Source: Paracoccaceae bacterium
Lineage (GTDB): Bacteria; Pseudomonadota; Alphaproteobacteria; Rhodobacterales; Rhodobacteraceae
Assembly (NCBI GenBank): GCA_020628545.1
Contig: JAHDEX010000040.1
Coordinates: forward strand, 1-38,624
DNA length: 38,624 bases
Direction of reading: 5' to 3'
In this document: piece by piece, positions 23,548 through 32,560 of the stretch
Layout: each line of letters opens with the position of its first letter
How positions within the stretch are numbered: position 1 is the stretch's first letter
Notes under the pieces: generated by a model
Seen by the model: only the letters and a program-made list of their open reading frames with translations
What the model was told of the DNA's origin: nothing
Database searches by the model: none
Translations under genes and position numbers: made by a program

Positions 23548-26476
23548 ACCGTCGTCTCTCCCACGTCTCTTTGGATTGCCACCCGGCGTGGATTTCGGGC
23601 AGGCTTTGATTGATGGTTTGACCCCGCTGATCGACCCGATGCCGCCAGAAAAGATCGCACGGATCCAGATCTTCGTGAACACATCCCGCATGCAACGCCG
23701 GTTGAGAGACGTATTCGACGCCGGTCCACCGCGCCTTCTTCCCCGGATCAGGTTGATCACCGACTTGGCGAACGACCCCTCTATCGGGGTGATCGTACGC
23801 CCCGTTTCCCCTCTCCGACGCAGGCTCGAAATCGCGACGTTTGTGGCAGCGCTTCTTGATCGGGAACCGGACCTCGCGCCGCGTGCGGCACTTTACGACT
23901 TATCGGATAGCCTCGCCGCCTTGATGGACGAAATGCAGGGCGAGGGGGTAACGCCCGCTAATCTTGCCGCGCTCGATATTACTGACCAATCGGGACACTG
24001 GGATCGGGCGTTGCGGTTTCTGAACATCATCGCCCCCTATTTCACCAGCGATGATGTCGCGCCAGATGAACAAGCCCGCCAGCGCGCGGTGATCACCGCT
24101 TTGGATGCGGCCTGGGCAACTTCGCCCCCGGAAGACCCGATCATCATTGCGGGCTCCACAGGGTCGCGGGGGGCAACGGGGCTTTTGATGCAATCGGTCG
24201 CACGGCTACCACAAGGTGCCGTGATCTTGCCGGGGTTTGATTTCGACCTGCCCGCATCAGTTTGGGCCGCCATGCCAAAGACATCGGAAGACCACCCGCA
24301 ACACCGTTTCCACAGCATCATGAGTGCATTGGATCTGGCCCATGATCAGGTGCAGCCATGGGGGGCGGCCAACCCACCAAATCAGACCCGAAATAGGCTG
24401 ATATCTCTGTCATTGCGCCCAGCGCCTGTCACCGATCAATGGCTCACGGATGGTCCTGCGCTTGGCGATTTGATGGAGGCCACCGATGGTATGACCCTGG
24501 TCGAAGCGGCCTCGCCACGTGCTGAAGCAGAGGCAATTGCCCTCCGGCTGCGGCAGGCCGCACAAGACGGCATCACCGCCGCATTAATCACGCCCGATAG
24601 AACACTGACGCGACAGGTTGCGGCGGCCCTCGATCGTTGGGACATCGTCCCCGACGACAGTGCCGGGGTGCCATTGCAATTATCCCCACCGGGGCGGTTC
24701 CTGCGTCACGTGTTGGAGCTGCTACTGCGGCCAGTCACCGGTGAAGCACTCCTTGCGCTTCTAAAACACCCACTCTGCCATTCAGGCGAGACGGGCCGAG
24801 GCGAACATCTGCGCAGCACGCGCGAGTTAGAGCTTTACCTTCGTCGCAAGGCGGCCCCCTTCCCCACGGCCGCAACGATCCGCGAAGCAGCACAGGATGA
24901 CAATCGGTCAATCGATCAAGACTGGGCCGGCTGGCTTGCGCAGGTTCTTGAGTCCTTTGCGCCGCTGCCAAAGCAGTCTCTCACCGACCACGTATCGGCA
25001 CTTCTGACACTCGCAACGTTGTTTGCAAAAGGTCGTGACGCTGACAGTACCGGCGGGTTGTGGGATCAAGCGGCAGGCCGTGAGGCGCAGCGCACATGCC
25101 GGTCTATCATGGGCGAAGCAGATGCCGCCGGCCCGATGTCAGGTCTGGAGTTTGCCAACCTTTTCGGCGCGATCCTTTCGCAAGGCGTTGTGCGGGACCG
25201 TGATGAAGGACATCCAAACATCCTAATTTGGGGCACGCTTGAGGCGCGGGTGCAAAGCGCCGATCTTTTGATCCTTGCGGGTCTGAATGAGGGGATTTGG
25301 CCAGAAAACCCCGCACCCGACCCGTGGCTGAACCGCGCAATGCGCGCGAAAGCGGGCCTATTGCTGCCAGAACGGCGCATTGGTCTCGCTGCGCATGATT
25401 ATCAGCAAGCAGTAACAGGCAAGGAGGTCTGGATCACGCGCGCGAAGCGCTCTGCCGATGCCGAAACGGTGCCTTCGCGATGGGTGAACCGCCTGACCAA
25501 CTTGCTGCGCGGATTGCCAGATCAGAACGGACCAGAGGCGCTGGCCCGAATGCGCGCAGAAGGAAACAAGTGGCTTGAATGGTCGGCGCAACTCTCAGTA
25601 CCCGATACAACAGTCAAGGCCGCAAGCCGCCCGTCGCCGCAACCGCCAGCCGAGGCTCGACCGAAGCAGATCTCTGTCACGCAAATCAAAACACTAATCC
25701 GCGATCCCTATGCGATTTACGCAGACAAAGTGCTTCGCCTTCAGCCCCTCGATGCGCTTACGCCCGAGGCCGACGCGCCGCTCAAAGGCAATATTATCCA
25801 CGACATTCTGGATGAGTTTATCAAGACCCGTCCGGACCCGACCTCTCCGGCAGCAGAAGCAGACTTGATCGCCACCGCCCAGCGCCACTTCGACGCAAAA
25901 TGCCCATGGCCGACGATCCGCGCGTTGTGGATGGCGCAGATGATCCGGATCGCACCCGCCTTTCTGTCAGCAGAGGCGCTGCGGCAAGAAAAGGGGACAT
26001 TCAAAGTCTCTGAGATCAAAGGCCTCTTGGAGATCCCGGAGGTGGGCATTACCTTGACCTGCAAAGCCGACAGGATCGATCTGACGGCAGACGACCACGC
26101 GCTGATCTACGACTACAAGACCGGTCAGGTTCCCACCAAGACGATGCAGGAAAATTTTGACAAACAGCTGCTCGCGGAAGCGGTGATGGTGGAACGCGGT
26201 GCATTTAAAGAGCTCGGGCCCAAACCCGTGGCGGAAGCTGCTTTTCTTGGGATCAAAGAAGATAACAAGACTGTCCCTGCACCGCTCGCGAAAACAGATA
26301 TCGACACGATATATGCTGGTTTAGTCACGCTATTAGGGTATTGGGCGGATGCATCCTCCGGGTATTCGGCACGCACTGCGATGTTTACGAAAGAGCAGGC
26401 CAGCCCGTACGATCATCTGTCGCGGTTCGGCGAATGGACCATGAATGCGGATCCCGTGCCGGAGGATCTATCATGA
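23540..26476 (+). CDS. addB: AddB subunit of the AddAB helicase-nuclease
   Basis: The 978-residue protein starts MFEPSSLPRLFGLPPGVDFGQAL, the usual N-terminus of alphaproteobacterial AddB. It contains degenerate helicase-like segments (LILAGLNEGIWPENPAPDPWLNR) and a C-terminal RecB-like nuclease domain with ALIYDYKTGQVPT. With AddA it resects double-strand breaks for homologous recombination. ATG 23540 lies inside the murU end; the longer open frame from 23483 is rejected. Stop overlaps the addA start (ATGA). Confidence 0.95.
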   Translation: MFEPSSLPRLFGLPPGVDFGQALIDGLTPLIDPMPPEKIARIQIFVNTSRMQRRLRDVFDAGPPRLLPRIRLITDLANDPSIGVIVRPVSPLRRRLEIATFVAALLDREPDLAPRAALYDLSDSLAALMDEMQGEGVTPANLAALDITDQSGHWDRALRFLNIIAPYFTSDDVAPDEQARQRAVITALDAAWATSPPEDPIIIAGSTGSRGATGLLMQSVARLPQGAVILPGFDFDLPASVWAAMPKTSEDHPQHRFHSIMSALDLAHDQVQPWGAANPPNQTRNRLISLSLRPAPVTDQWLTDGPALGDLMEATDGMTLVEAASPRAEAEAIALRLRQAAQDGITAALITPDRTLTRQVAAALDRWDIVPDDSAGVPLQLSPPGRFLRHVLELLLRPVTGEALLALLKHPLCHSGETGRGEHLRSTRELELYLRRKAAPFPTAATIREAAQDDNRSIDQDWAGWLAQVLESFAPLPKQSLTDHVSALLTLATLFAKGRDADSTGGLWDQAAGREAQRTCRSIMGEADAAGPMSGLEFANLFGAILSQGVVRDRDEGHPNILIWGTLEARVQSADLLILAGLNEGIWPENPAPDPWLNRAMRAKAGLLLPERRIGLAAHDYQQAVTGKEVWITRAKRSADAETVPSRWVNRLTNLLRGLPDQNGPEALARMRAEGNKWLEWSAQLSVPDTTVKAASRPSPQPPAEARPKQISVTQIKTLIRDPYAIYADKVLRLQPLDALTPEADAPLKGNIIHDILDEFIKTRPDPTSPAAEADLIATAQRHFDAKCPWPTIRALWMAQMIRIAPAFLSAEALRQEKGTFKVSEIKGLLEIPEVGITLTCKADRIDLTADDHALIYDYKTGQVPTKTMQENFDKQLLAEAVMVERGAFKELGPKPVAEAAFLGIKEDNKTVPAPLAKTDIDTIYAGLVTLLGYWADASSGYSARTAMFTKEQASPYDHLSRFGEWTMNADPVPEDLS

Positions 26477-29400
26477 TCCGCGATGACGCGACGCGCGCAC
26501 AGGTCGATGCCGCGAACCCGCGCAATTCGACGTGGCTTTCCGCAAATGCCGGTTCTGGCAAAACCCGTGTTCTGACAGATCGCGTTGCGCGACTGCTTCT
26601 CGAACAAGTCGATCCACAGAATATTCTCTGCCTGACTTACACGAAGGCCGCGGCGGCCGAGATGCAAAACCGACTTTTCCAGCGTCTCGGTGATTGGGCG
26701 ATGATGGATGATAACCGCTTGCGTCATGATCTGGCAAAGCTTGGCTTTGAGCGGGCCGTGACAACGGATGAGCTTTCACGCGCGCGCAGGCTTTTTGCTC
26801 AGGCGATTGAAACGCCAGGTGGCTTGAAGATCCAAACCATTCACGCTTTCTGCGCGAGCGTGCTGCGACGGTTTCCGTTGGAGGCCGGTGTCAGCCCGCA
26901 GTTCCGCGAGATGGAGGATCGGCAAGCAGAGCTTCTGCGCGCTGAAGTGTTGGATGAGCTTCTGCAAGGCGATCAAGCACAAGCCGTACGCGATCTCTTA
27001 GCGATTTTCACCGGCACCGACCTTGCAGATCTCACTGGAGAATGTGCAAGCCGTCGCGAGCTTTTCGCTCAGGACAGCGACAAGACTGAAATCCACCGCG
27101 CGCTAGAGCTGCCACCGGATGCGATACGCGCCGACGCATTGTCGATTGCTTTTGACGGTGGAGAAGAGGATCTTGTCAACGATATCGTTAAAGCGTTCAA
27201 AGATCAGTCAAAGATGTATCAGAGCTTTGCAGAGAAGCTTCGATCTCTCAGCCTGCGATCGCCCGAATTCTCTGCATTGGACACGCTTTTTGAACTATTC
27301 CTCTATGCCGACAGCAAAGCCTCCAAATCAGCCAATTTTCCGCAATCGCGACACACCAAAGCCGTCGACGCCATTGCCCCTATCGCTGACGATTTGCACG
27401 CATGGATGGACCGCGTCGCTGCAGCTTATCAATATCTCTTAAGAATCGACGCTGCAGAGCGCGCCGTGGCGCTCGCCAACTTTGGCAGAGCCTTCGTGCC
27501 CGCCTTTGAAACGCGCAAATCGGCCATGGGCGTTCTCGACTTCGACGACCTGATCCAGAAAACCAAGGCGCTTTTGACAGACCGCCGGGTCGCCCAATGG
27601 GTTCTGTTCCGGCTCGATGGTGGCATCGACCACGTGCTTGTGGACGAAGCGCAAGACACAAGCCCAGATCAATGGGCAGTGATCAAACAACTGACGCAGG
27701 AGTTTACCGCCGGTGAAGGCGCGGACCCATCTCGTGAGCGGACGATTTTCGTCGTCGGGGATAAAAAGCAGTCCATCTACAGCTTCCAGGGTGCGGACCC
27801 GGACGCCTTTGATCAGATGCGCCATCACTTCGCAGAGGGATTGAAAGCGGTCGGTGACACCTTGCACCCCGGATCATTGCTGCATTCGTTCCGATCTTCA
27901 CAAGCCGTCCTGCGGGTCGTTGATGAGACCTTCAAAGGTGACCGAGCCGCCGGGCTCGAACCAAACGTTCAACATCTTTCATTCAAATCGAACATGCCGG
28001 GACGCGTCGATCTATGGCCCGTTATTGAACCGTCAGAGCAAAAAACTGACTATGATTGGACAGCCCCCGTCGACACAACCACGCCTGACCACCACCACGT
28101 CCGACTGGCAAGCCGGATCGCCACAGATATTCAGCGGATGATCCAATCAGAGACTATTCCATCTGAAATTGGCGATACTGGCACGTTTGCAAGGCGCAAA
28201 ATCACTCCCGGTGACATCCTGATCCTCGTCCAGCGGCGGTCAGAATTATTCTCAGAAATCATCCGAGCATGTAAGGCGCTCAACCTCGACATTGCGGGTG
28301 CCGACCGGCTGCGTATTGGCGCAGAACTTGCTGTAAAGGACATCGCTGCCCTCCTGTCATTTTTGGCACTGCCAGAGGACGACCTGTCGCTTGCCGCTGT
28401 CCTGAAGTCCCCATTGTTTGGCTGGTCGGAAAAAGCGGTCTTCGAAATCGCGTACCCACGCCCAAAAGGCGGATACCTGTGGGCGGCTTTGCGTAGTCAT
28501 GACAGTCACCGCGCAACGAAGGACATTCTGGACGATTTGCGCAGCTCAGCTGAATTTCTGCGCCCCTATGACCTCATCGACCGTATCCTGACCCGCCACG
28601 ATGGTAGACGAAAGCTGCTGGCTCGTCTGGGGGCCGAAGCAGAAGATGGAATCGACGCGCTACTCACTCAGGCCTTGGCGTATGAAAGCACAGGTGCACC
28701 CAATCTCACAGGTTTCCTAAATTGGATGGCCACCGATGATTTGGAAATCAAACGTCAGATGGACAGCCAGGGCGACAAGATCCGGGTGATGACAGTCCAT
28801 GGGGCAAAAGGGCTCGAGGCACCTATTGTGATCCTGCCGGAAACGGCCAAACGCGCTAATACCGTCAGGCGGGAAATCCTGAACGCCAATGGCACCCCCC
28901 TTTGGAAGCCCAAAGCCAACGCGACGCCAGATGCGATTGCCGCTGTCCTCGATCAGATCAAGGCGAAACAGTTGGAAGAGCGTATGCGTCTGCTCTACGT
29001 CGCCATGACACGGGCAGAAACATGGCTGATCGTTGCTGCTGCTGGGGACGTCGGCGACGAAAACGACAGTTGGTACAGACTTGTTGAAAGCGGGATGGCA
29101 CATACAGACGTGGTTGATGTGACCATCGGCGAGGAAACCATCCGCCGGGTCTCTCATATGGATTGGGAAGCGGGCGATATCGTCACCAAAGACGTGTCTA
29201 AACCGGCCGATCTGCCGCATTTGCCCCTTGGCGATCTGCCTAAGCCAACACGCATAACGCCGCGCGCGCCGTCGGATCTTGGCGGCGCAAAAATCCTACC
29301 CGGCGATCCCGGTGAAGGCGACCAGGATGCGGCCATGGCGCGGGGCACCGCATTGCACCTCTTGTTGGAACACCTGCCGCAGGTGCCAAGCACGAAGAGA

Positions 29401-29829
29401 GAGGCTTTCGGCGCGACGCTCCTGTCTGGCCGCGACGATGCTGCCTTGCTAGTCACGCAGGCCATTGCCATTCTCAATGCCCCACACCTGCAGGACATCT
29501 TCACGCCCGCGGCGCTGACCGAAGTTGACGTCACCGCGGCCCTGCCCGCCCTGAAAGGGGTCCGCATTCGCGGCGCAATCGACCGGCTGATCGTCAATGA
29601 CACCTCTGTTCTGGCGATAGACTACAAATCAAACCGCGCCGCTCCATCCACACCGGAACAGACGCCTGATGGCCTGCTGCGTCAGATGGGAGCTTATCAA
29701 GCCGCCCTCATCCAGATTTTTCCACACCATCAGGTGGACACCGCAATTCTCTGGACCGAGACAGCTGCCTTGATGCGTCTTCCGGCACAGTTAACCGCCG
29801 AAGCGCTCGCGCAAGTCACCGACGCGTGA
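26473..29829 (+). CDS. addA: AddA helicase-nuclease subunit
   Basis: This is a UvrD-type SF1 helicase of 1118 residues. Walker A is SANAGSGKTRVLTDR (about 23-37), then FCLTY-like LCLTYTKAAAAEM, TIHAFCASVLRRFPLEAG, the DExx motif VLVDEAQDTSPDQW, FVVGDKKQSIYSFQGADP, motif V MTVHGAKGLEAPIVILP and LLYVAMTRAETWL. The C-terminal RecB-family nuclease motif is LAIDYKSNRA. GGAGG at 26461-26465 precedes ATG 26473. Forms the AddAB complex with the upstream gene. Confidence 0.97.
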   Translation: MIRDDATRAQVDAANPRNSTWLSANAGSGKTRVLTDRVARLLLEQVDPQNILCLTYTKAAAAEMQNRLFQRLGDWAMMDDNRLRHDLAKLGFERAVTTDELSRARRLFAQAIETPGGLKIQTIHAFCASVLRRFPLEAGVSPQFREMEDRQAELLRAEVLDELLQGDQAQAVRDLLAIFTGTDLADLTGECASRRELFAQDSDKTEIHRALELPPDAIRADALSIAFDGGEEDLVNDIVKAFKDQSKMYQSFAEKLRSLSLRSPEFSALDTLFELFLYADSKASKSANFPQSRHTKAVDAIAPIADDLHAWMDRVAAAYQYLLRIDAAERAVALANFGRAFVPAFETRKSAMGVLDFDDLIQKTKALLTDRRVAQWVLFRLDGGIDHVLVDEAQDTSPDQWAVIKQLTQEFTAGEGADPSRERTIFVVGDKKQSIYSFQGADPDAFDQMRHHFAEGLKAVGDTLHPGSLLHSFRSSQAVLRVVDETFKGDRAAGLEPNVQHLSFKSNMPGRVDLWPVIEPSEQKTDYDWTAPVDTTTPDHHHVRLASRIATDIQRMIQSETIPSEIGDTGTFARRKITPGDILILVQRRSELFSEIIRACKALNLDIAGADRLRIGAELAVKDIAALLSFLALPEDDLSLAAVLKSPLFGWSEKAVFEIAYPRPKGGYLWAALRSHDSHRATKDILDDLRSSAEFLRPYDLIDRILTRHDGRRKLLARLGAEAEDGIDALLTQALAYESTGAPNLTGFLNWMATDDLEIKRQMDSQGDKIRVMTVHGAKGLEAPIVILPETAKRANTVRREILNANGTPLWKPKANATPDAIAAVLDQIKAKQLEERMRLLYVAMTRAETWLIVAAAGDVGDENDSWYRLVESGMAHTDVVDVTIGEETIRRVSHMDWEAGDIVTKDVSKPADLPHLPLGDLPKPTRITPRAPSDLGGAKILPGDPGEGDQDAAMARGTALHLLLEHLPQVPSTKREAFGATLLSGRDDAALLVTQAIAILNAPHLQDIFTPAALTEVDVTAALPALKGVRIRGAIDRLIVNDTSVLAIDYKSNRAAPSTPEQTPDGLLRQMGAYQAALIQIFPHHQVDTAILWTETAALMRLPAQLTAEALAQVTDA

Positions 29830-29836
29830 AGTCGTC

Positions 29837-29865
29837 TTGACCCTTCCCGGGGGCATCCATAGGTT
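29837..29865 (+). promoter_or_regulatory. trxA promoter
   Basis: TTGACC (29837-29842) and TAGGTT (29860-29865) with a 17-base spacer lie between the addA stop and trxA, giving thioredoxin its own sigma70-type promoter in addition to possible read-through. Confidence 0.55.
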
Positions 29866-29906
29866 CAGGCAACTTTCAAATCGTGCAAATCCTGAGGAGA
29901 GCCGCC

Positions 29907-30227
29907 ATGGCCACAGTTGCAGTCACCGATGCCACCTTTGACGCCGAAGTGCGCCAGTCCGAAATCCCCGTTGTGGTGGATTTCTGGGCCGAATGGTGTG
30001 GCCCCTGTAAGCAGATCGGCCCAGCGCTGGAAGAGCTCTCGGATGAGCTGAACGGGAAGGTCAAAATCGTCAAAGTCAACGTAGACGAAAACCCGAATTC
30101 GCCTGCCCAAATGGGTGTGCGCGGTATTCCGGCACTCTTCATGTTCAAAGACGGCGAGGTTGTCTCGAACAAGACCGGCGCTGCTCCAAAAGCGGCCCTG
30201 CAAGGGTGGATTGAAGATTCGATCTAA
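29907..30227 (+). CDS. trxA: thioredoxin
   Basis: The 106-residue protein has the active site [11 protein letters not shown] (Cys31, Cys34), the cis-proline segment [12 protein letters not shown] and the typical VNVDENP. ATG 29907 follows GAGGAG. It reduces cytosolic disulfides. Position directly after addA is common in alphaproteobacteria. A clear intrinsic terminator follows. Confidence 0.97.
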   Translation: MATVAVTDATFDAEVRQSEIPVVVDFWAEWCGPCKQIGPALEELSDELNGKVKIVKVNVDENPNSPAQMGVRGIPALFMFKDGEVVSNKTGAAPKAALQGWIEDSI

Positions 30228-30245
30228 GCGAACCAAATTTGACGG

Positions 30246-30272
30246 AAAGGGCGTCCAACCGGGCGCCCTTTT
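30246..30272 (+). terminator. intrinsic terminator after trxA
   Basis: AAAGGGCG and CGCCCTTT pair around a ten-base loop and run into TTTT. It closes the tsaE-to-trxA block. Confidence 0.8.
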
Positions 30273-30284
30273 GCGTTGCAACCC

Positions 30285-30312
30285 TTGTTTCAAGCGGACC
30301 CTCCGGTCATAT
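30285..30312 (+). promoter_or_regulatory. possible heat-shock-type promoter of hslV
   Basis: CTTGTTT (TTGTTT at 30285-30290) and TCATAT (30307-30312) with 16 bases between resemble the RpoH-type -35 CTTG and -10 CATAT of Rhodobacter. The placement 27 bases before the hslV ATG fits a heat-shock gene. Motif assignment is by eye. Confidence 0.35.
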
Positions 30313-30338
30313 ATCCCCGGAACAAAAGGACACGCGAC

Positions 30339-30905
30339 ATGACCCAAGATGAATTTCCTGGCTGGCACGGCACGACCATCATCGGAGTGCGCAAAGGCGG
30401 AGAAGTGGTCATCGCCGGCGACGGACAAGTCAGTCTCGGTCAGACCGTGATCAAGGGGACCGCCCGCAAGGTACGCCGTCTGTCACCTGGAGGGCATGAC
30501 GTCGTCTGCGGCTTCGCAGGCTCAACTGCAGATGCGTTTACGCTGCTCGAACGGCTCGAAAAGAAACTGGAGGCTACCCCCGGCCAACTCGCGCGAGCCT
30601 CTGTCGAACTCGCCAAGGACTGGCGCACCGACAAGTATCTGCAAAAACTGGAGGCAATGCTGATCGTCTCAGACGGCAAGGACCTGCTGGTGATCACGGG
30701 TGCCGGTGACGTACTGGAACCAGAACACGACGTCACCGCCATCGGTTCTGGCGGCAATTACGCTCTCGCCGCGGGCCGCGCGCTGATGGAAACGGATCAT
30801 TCCGCAGAAGAGGTTGCACGCAAGGCCATGGCCATCGCCTCTGACATTTGCGTCTATACCAACGGTAATCTGACGGTCGAAAAAATCAGCCCTAACGCGG
30901 ACTGA
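30339..30905 (+). CDS. hslV: HslV protease subunit of HslUV
   Basis: HslV is the threonine protease core that degrades unfolded proteins delivered by HslU. After a propeptide of about 11 residues (ending WHG) comes [23 protein letters not shown] with the catalytic N-terminal Thr. [17 protein letters not shown] and [16 protein letters not shown] are further conserved segments. Length 188. ATG 30339 chosen because it gives the usual short propeptide. Separated from hslU by two other genes. Confidence 0.97.
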   Translation: MTQDEFPGWHGTTIIGVRKGGEVVIAGDGQVSLGQTVIKGTARKVRRLSPGGHDVVCGFAGSTADAFTLLERLEKKLEATPGQLARASVELAKDWRTDKYLQKLEAMLIVSDGKDLLVITGAGDVLEPEHDVTAIGSGGNYALAAGRALMETDHSAEEVARKAMAIASDICVYTNGNLTVEKISPNAD

Positions 30906-30937
30906 TCTTCTTCTTGCTTCAAATACCTTGGGGAGGT

Positions 30938-30960
30938 CTGGAGGGGTGAAACCCCTCCAG
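30938..30960. terminator. perfect 10-bp hairpin between hslV and the DM13 gene
   Basis: CTGGAGGGGT and ACCCCTCCAG pair around a GAA loop, between two convergent genes, so it can serve as a bidirectional terminator. With the preceding CTTCAAATACCTTGGGGAGG it resembles an intergenic element I recall from several Rhodobacterales genomes; only one copy is in this window. Confidence 0.6.
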
Positions 30961-30991
30961 CGTAGCGACGCGCATCGCGCGGCGCAAAACC

Positions 30992-31360
30992 TTACTTGGC
31001 TGACGCGATGGCCAGACCCACATTGAAGCGCTCACACCAGATCCAGACTTCGTTGTAGTCATCCGGATTGATCCCGGCGGGCAACTCGTAGGAGGAAGCG
31101 CCGGTATCGCTTTTCAGCAGTCCCGAAAGTGTATCAGGGTCATAGGTGCCGTCCTTGCCCAGCGCCACCTTCGGATCAGGCGCACCGTCGAAAACGAAAT
31201 CGTCAAGGAGGTTCACGGTGGTGCCAGCAATCTCGGCGGTGCCGGTGACGGTGTGGTTGTTGATACCCACAAAACTGAAGAGGCGACCATGGCCACCAGC
31301 AAAAGCGGCGGGGGCGGCGGTTGTAGCGAGGGCGGAAATCAGAAAGGTGCGACGGTCCAT
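30992..31360 (-). CDS. Tat-exported DM13 domain protein
   Basis: The 122-residue protein opens with a twin-arginine signal (MDRRTFLISALATTAAPAAFA) followed by a DM13 domain: FVGINNHTVTGTAEI, LLDDFVFDGAPDPKVALG and the C-terminal VWIWCERFNVGLAIA with the conserved Cys. DM13 domains are proposed to take part in periplasmic electron transfer. ATG 31360 has GGAGAG just upstream; an ATG at 31372 would place it inside that RBS. It lies opposite in strand between hslV and hslU. Confidence 0.85.
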   Translation of the reverse strand: MDRRTFLISALATTAAPAAFAGGHGRLFSFVGINNHTVTGTAEIAGTTVNLLDDFVFDGAPDPKVALGKDGTYDPDTLSGLLKSDTGASSYELPAGINPDDYNEVWIWCERFNVGLAIASAK

Positions 31361-31498
31361 AAGACTCTCCATCGTTGAGATTGGCCGGACGTTAGCCGCC
31401 TCCAGCCGTTTCGCCTACAGGCTGCACGCGTTTGTGAATTCGTGGCATCAGTCCGTCATCCCTTGGCCTTTGGCCGCACAGATCATAGATGTGCGGGG

Positions 31499-32557
31499 AT
31501 GATCGATACAGATGATATCCGCGCAAGCGTCGCCGCTGGCATTTTGTCCGAAAAGCAGGCAGCTGGGCTCACCGCTCTTGCGCACAGCCGCAAGGGCGCG
31601 CGCGAAGGGCTGGCGCCGGGCGACGAGCCGTTTGAACTGTTCAAAGGCTTCAATGAGATCTTCATCATCACGGGTCTTGCGATCCTTGCTATCGGATGGG
31701 TCGGTCTGGTTGCTGCCTTCTTTACAGAAACGATCACCAACCCGCGTGATGCGGCAATCACTTACGGACTGCCAACTGCAATCGTCATCTGGTTGCTTGG
31801 CGAGTATTTCATCTGGCGCCGCCGCATGGTGGGGCCTGCGATCTTTCTGTCGATCCTTTTTGCGATCAACGCAGGTGTGACGCTCATCAGCTACTTTGCA
31901 GAGCCTTTCATGCTCGCCCAGGAAGACTACACCAGTCTCCCTTTGCCACTGTTTCTGTCGACCGTGGCCGTGTTCGTTTTCTGGCTACGCTTTCGTGTCC
32001 CCTTTGCGATGGCGATGATCGCACTGAGCCTGTTTTTTGTTGCGATGATCCTCGCGGCGATCCAACGCGGCACTCCTGAAAGCCCGTCGGACCTCTTCCT
32101 CCTCTCGGCGGGTGGCCCCTTTGCCTGGATCACGCTCGGCCTGGGTCTCGCGATTTTTGCAGCCGCCATGACGTTCGACATGTCTGATCCGCATCGGGTG
32201 ACGCGCAGATCAGCGAATGGGTTCTGGCTTCATGTTGTTGCGGCCCCGGCCCTTGTCAGCACGCTTGCACTGTCCCTCATCGACACAGATCAGATGGCGG
32301 CCCTCGTTGGGGTCCTTGCCATCTTCGCGCTTGTGGCCATTGTAATCGACCGCCGCTCTTTCCTGACGGCCGCCATTGGTTATGTCGTGGCCCTCGCGGG
32401 CACGGTCTTCGGTGGCGATGGCACCTTCACCACGATCCTGATCCTTGGGATCATCCTGTTGTTTCTTGGGGCGTTCTGGGAACGTATCCGGGCGCGTCTT
32501 CTGCGAATGATGCCCGGCTTCATCCCCCTGCACCGCCTCCCCCCTGCTGAGATTTGA
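31499..32557 (+). CDS. DUF2157-like multi-pass membrane protein
   Basis: A soluble N-terminal helix region (DDIRASVAAGILSEKQAAGL) precedes about ten hydrophobic segments beginning at FNEIFIITGLAILAIGWVGL and ending in a basic tail (WERIRARLLRMMPG). The organisation is DUF2157-like, but I am not certain of the family. ATG 31499 was chosen over an upstream ATG at 31442; the RBS is weak. It ends four bases before hslU and is likely cotranscribed with it. Confidence 0.75.
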   Translation: MIDTDDIRASVAAGILSEKQAAGLTALAHSRKGAREGLAPGDEPFELFKGFNEIFIITGLAILAIGWVGLVAAFFTETITNPRDAAITYGLPTAIVIWLLGEYFIWRRRMVGPAIFLSILFAINAGVTLISYFAEPFMLAQEDYTSLPLPLFLSTVAVFVFWLRFRVPFAMAMIALSLFFVAMILAAIQRGTPESPSDLFLLSAGGPFAWITLGLGLAIFAAAMTFDMSDPHRVTRRSANGFWLHVVAAPALVSTLALSLIDTDQMAALVGVLAIFALVAIVIDRRSFLTAAIGYVVALAGTVFGGDGTFTTILILGIILLFLGAFWERIRARLLRMMPGFIPLHRLPPAEI

Positions 32558-32560
32558 TAC

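Noticed and set aside
10673-32557. 10673-11863 and 31499-32557 as paralogues
   Set aside because: Both have an N-terminal helix and about ten membrane segments, but I see no convincing shared sequence motif.
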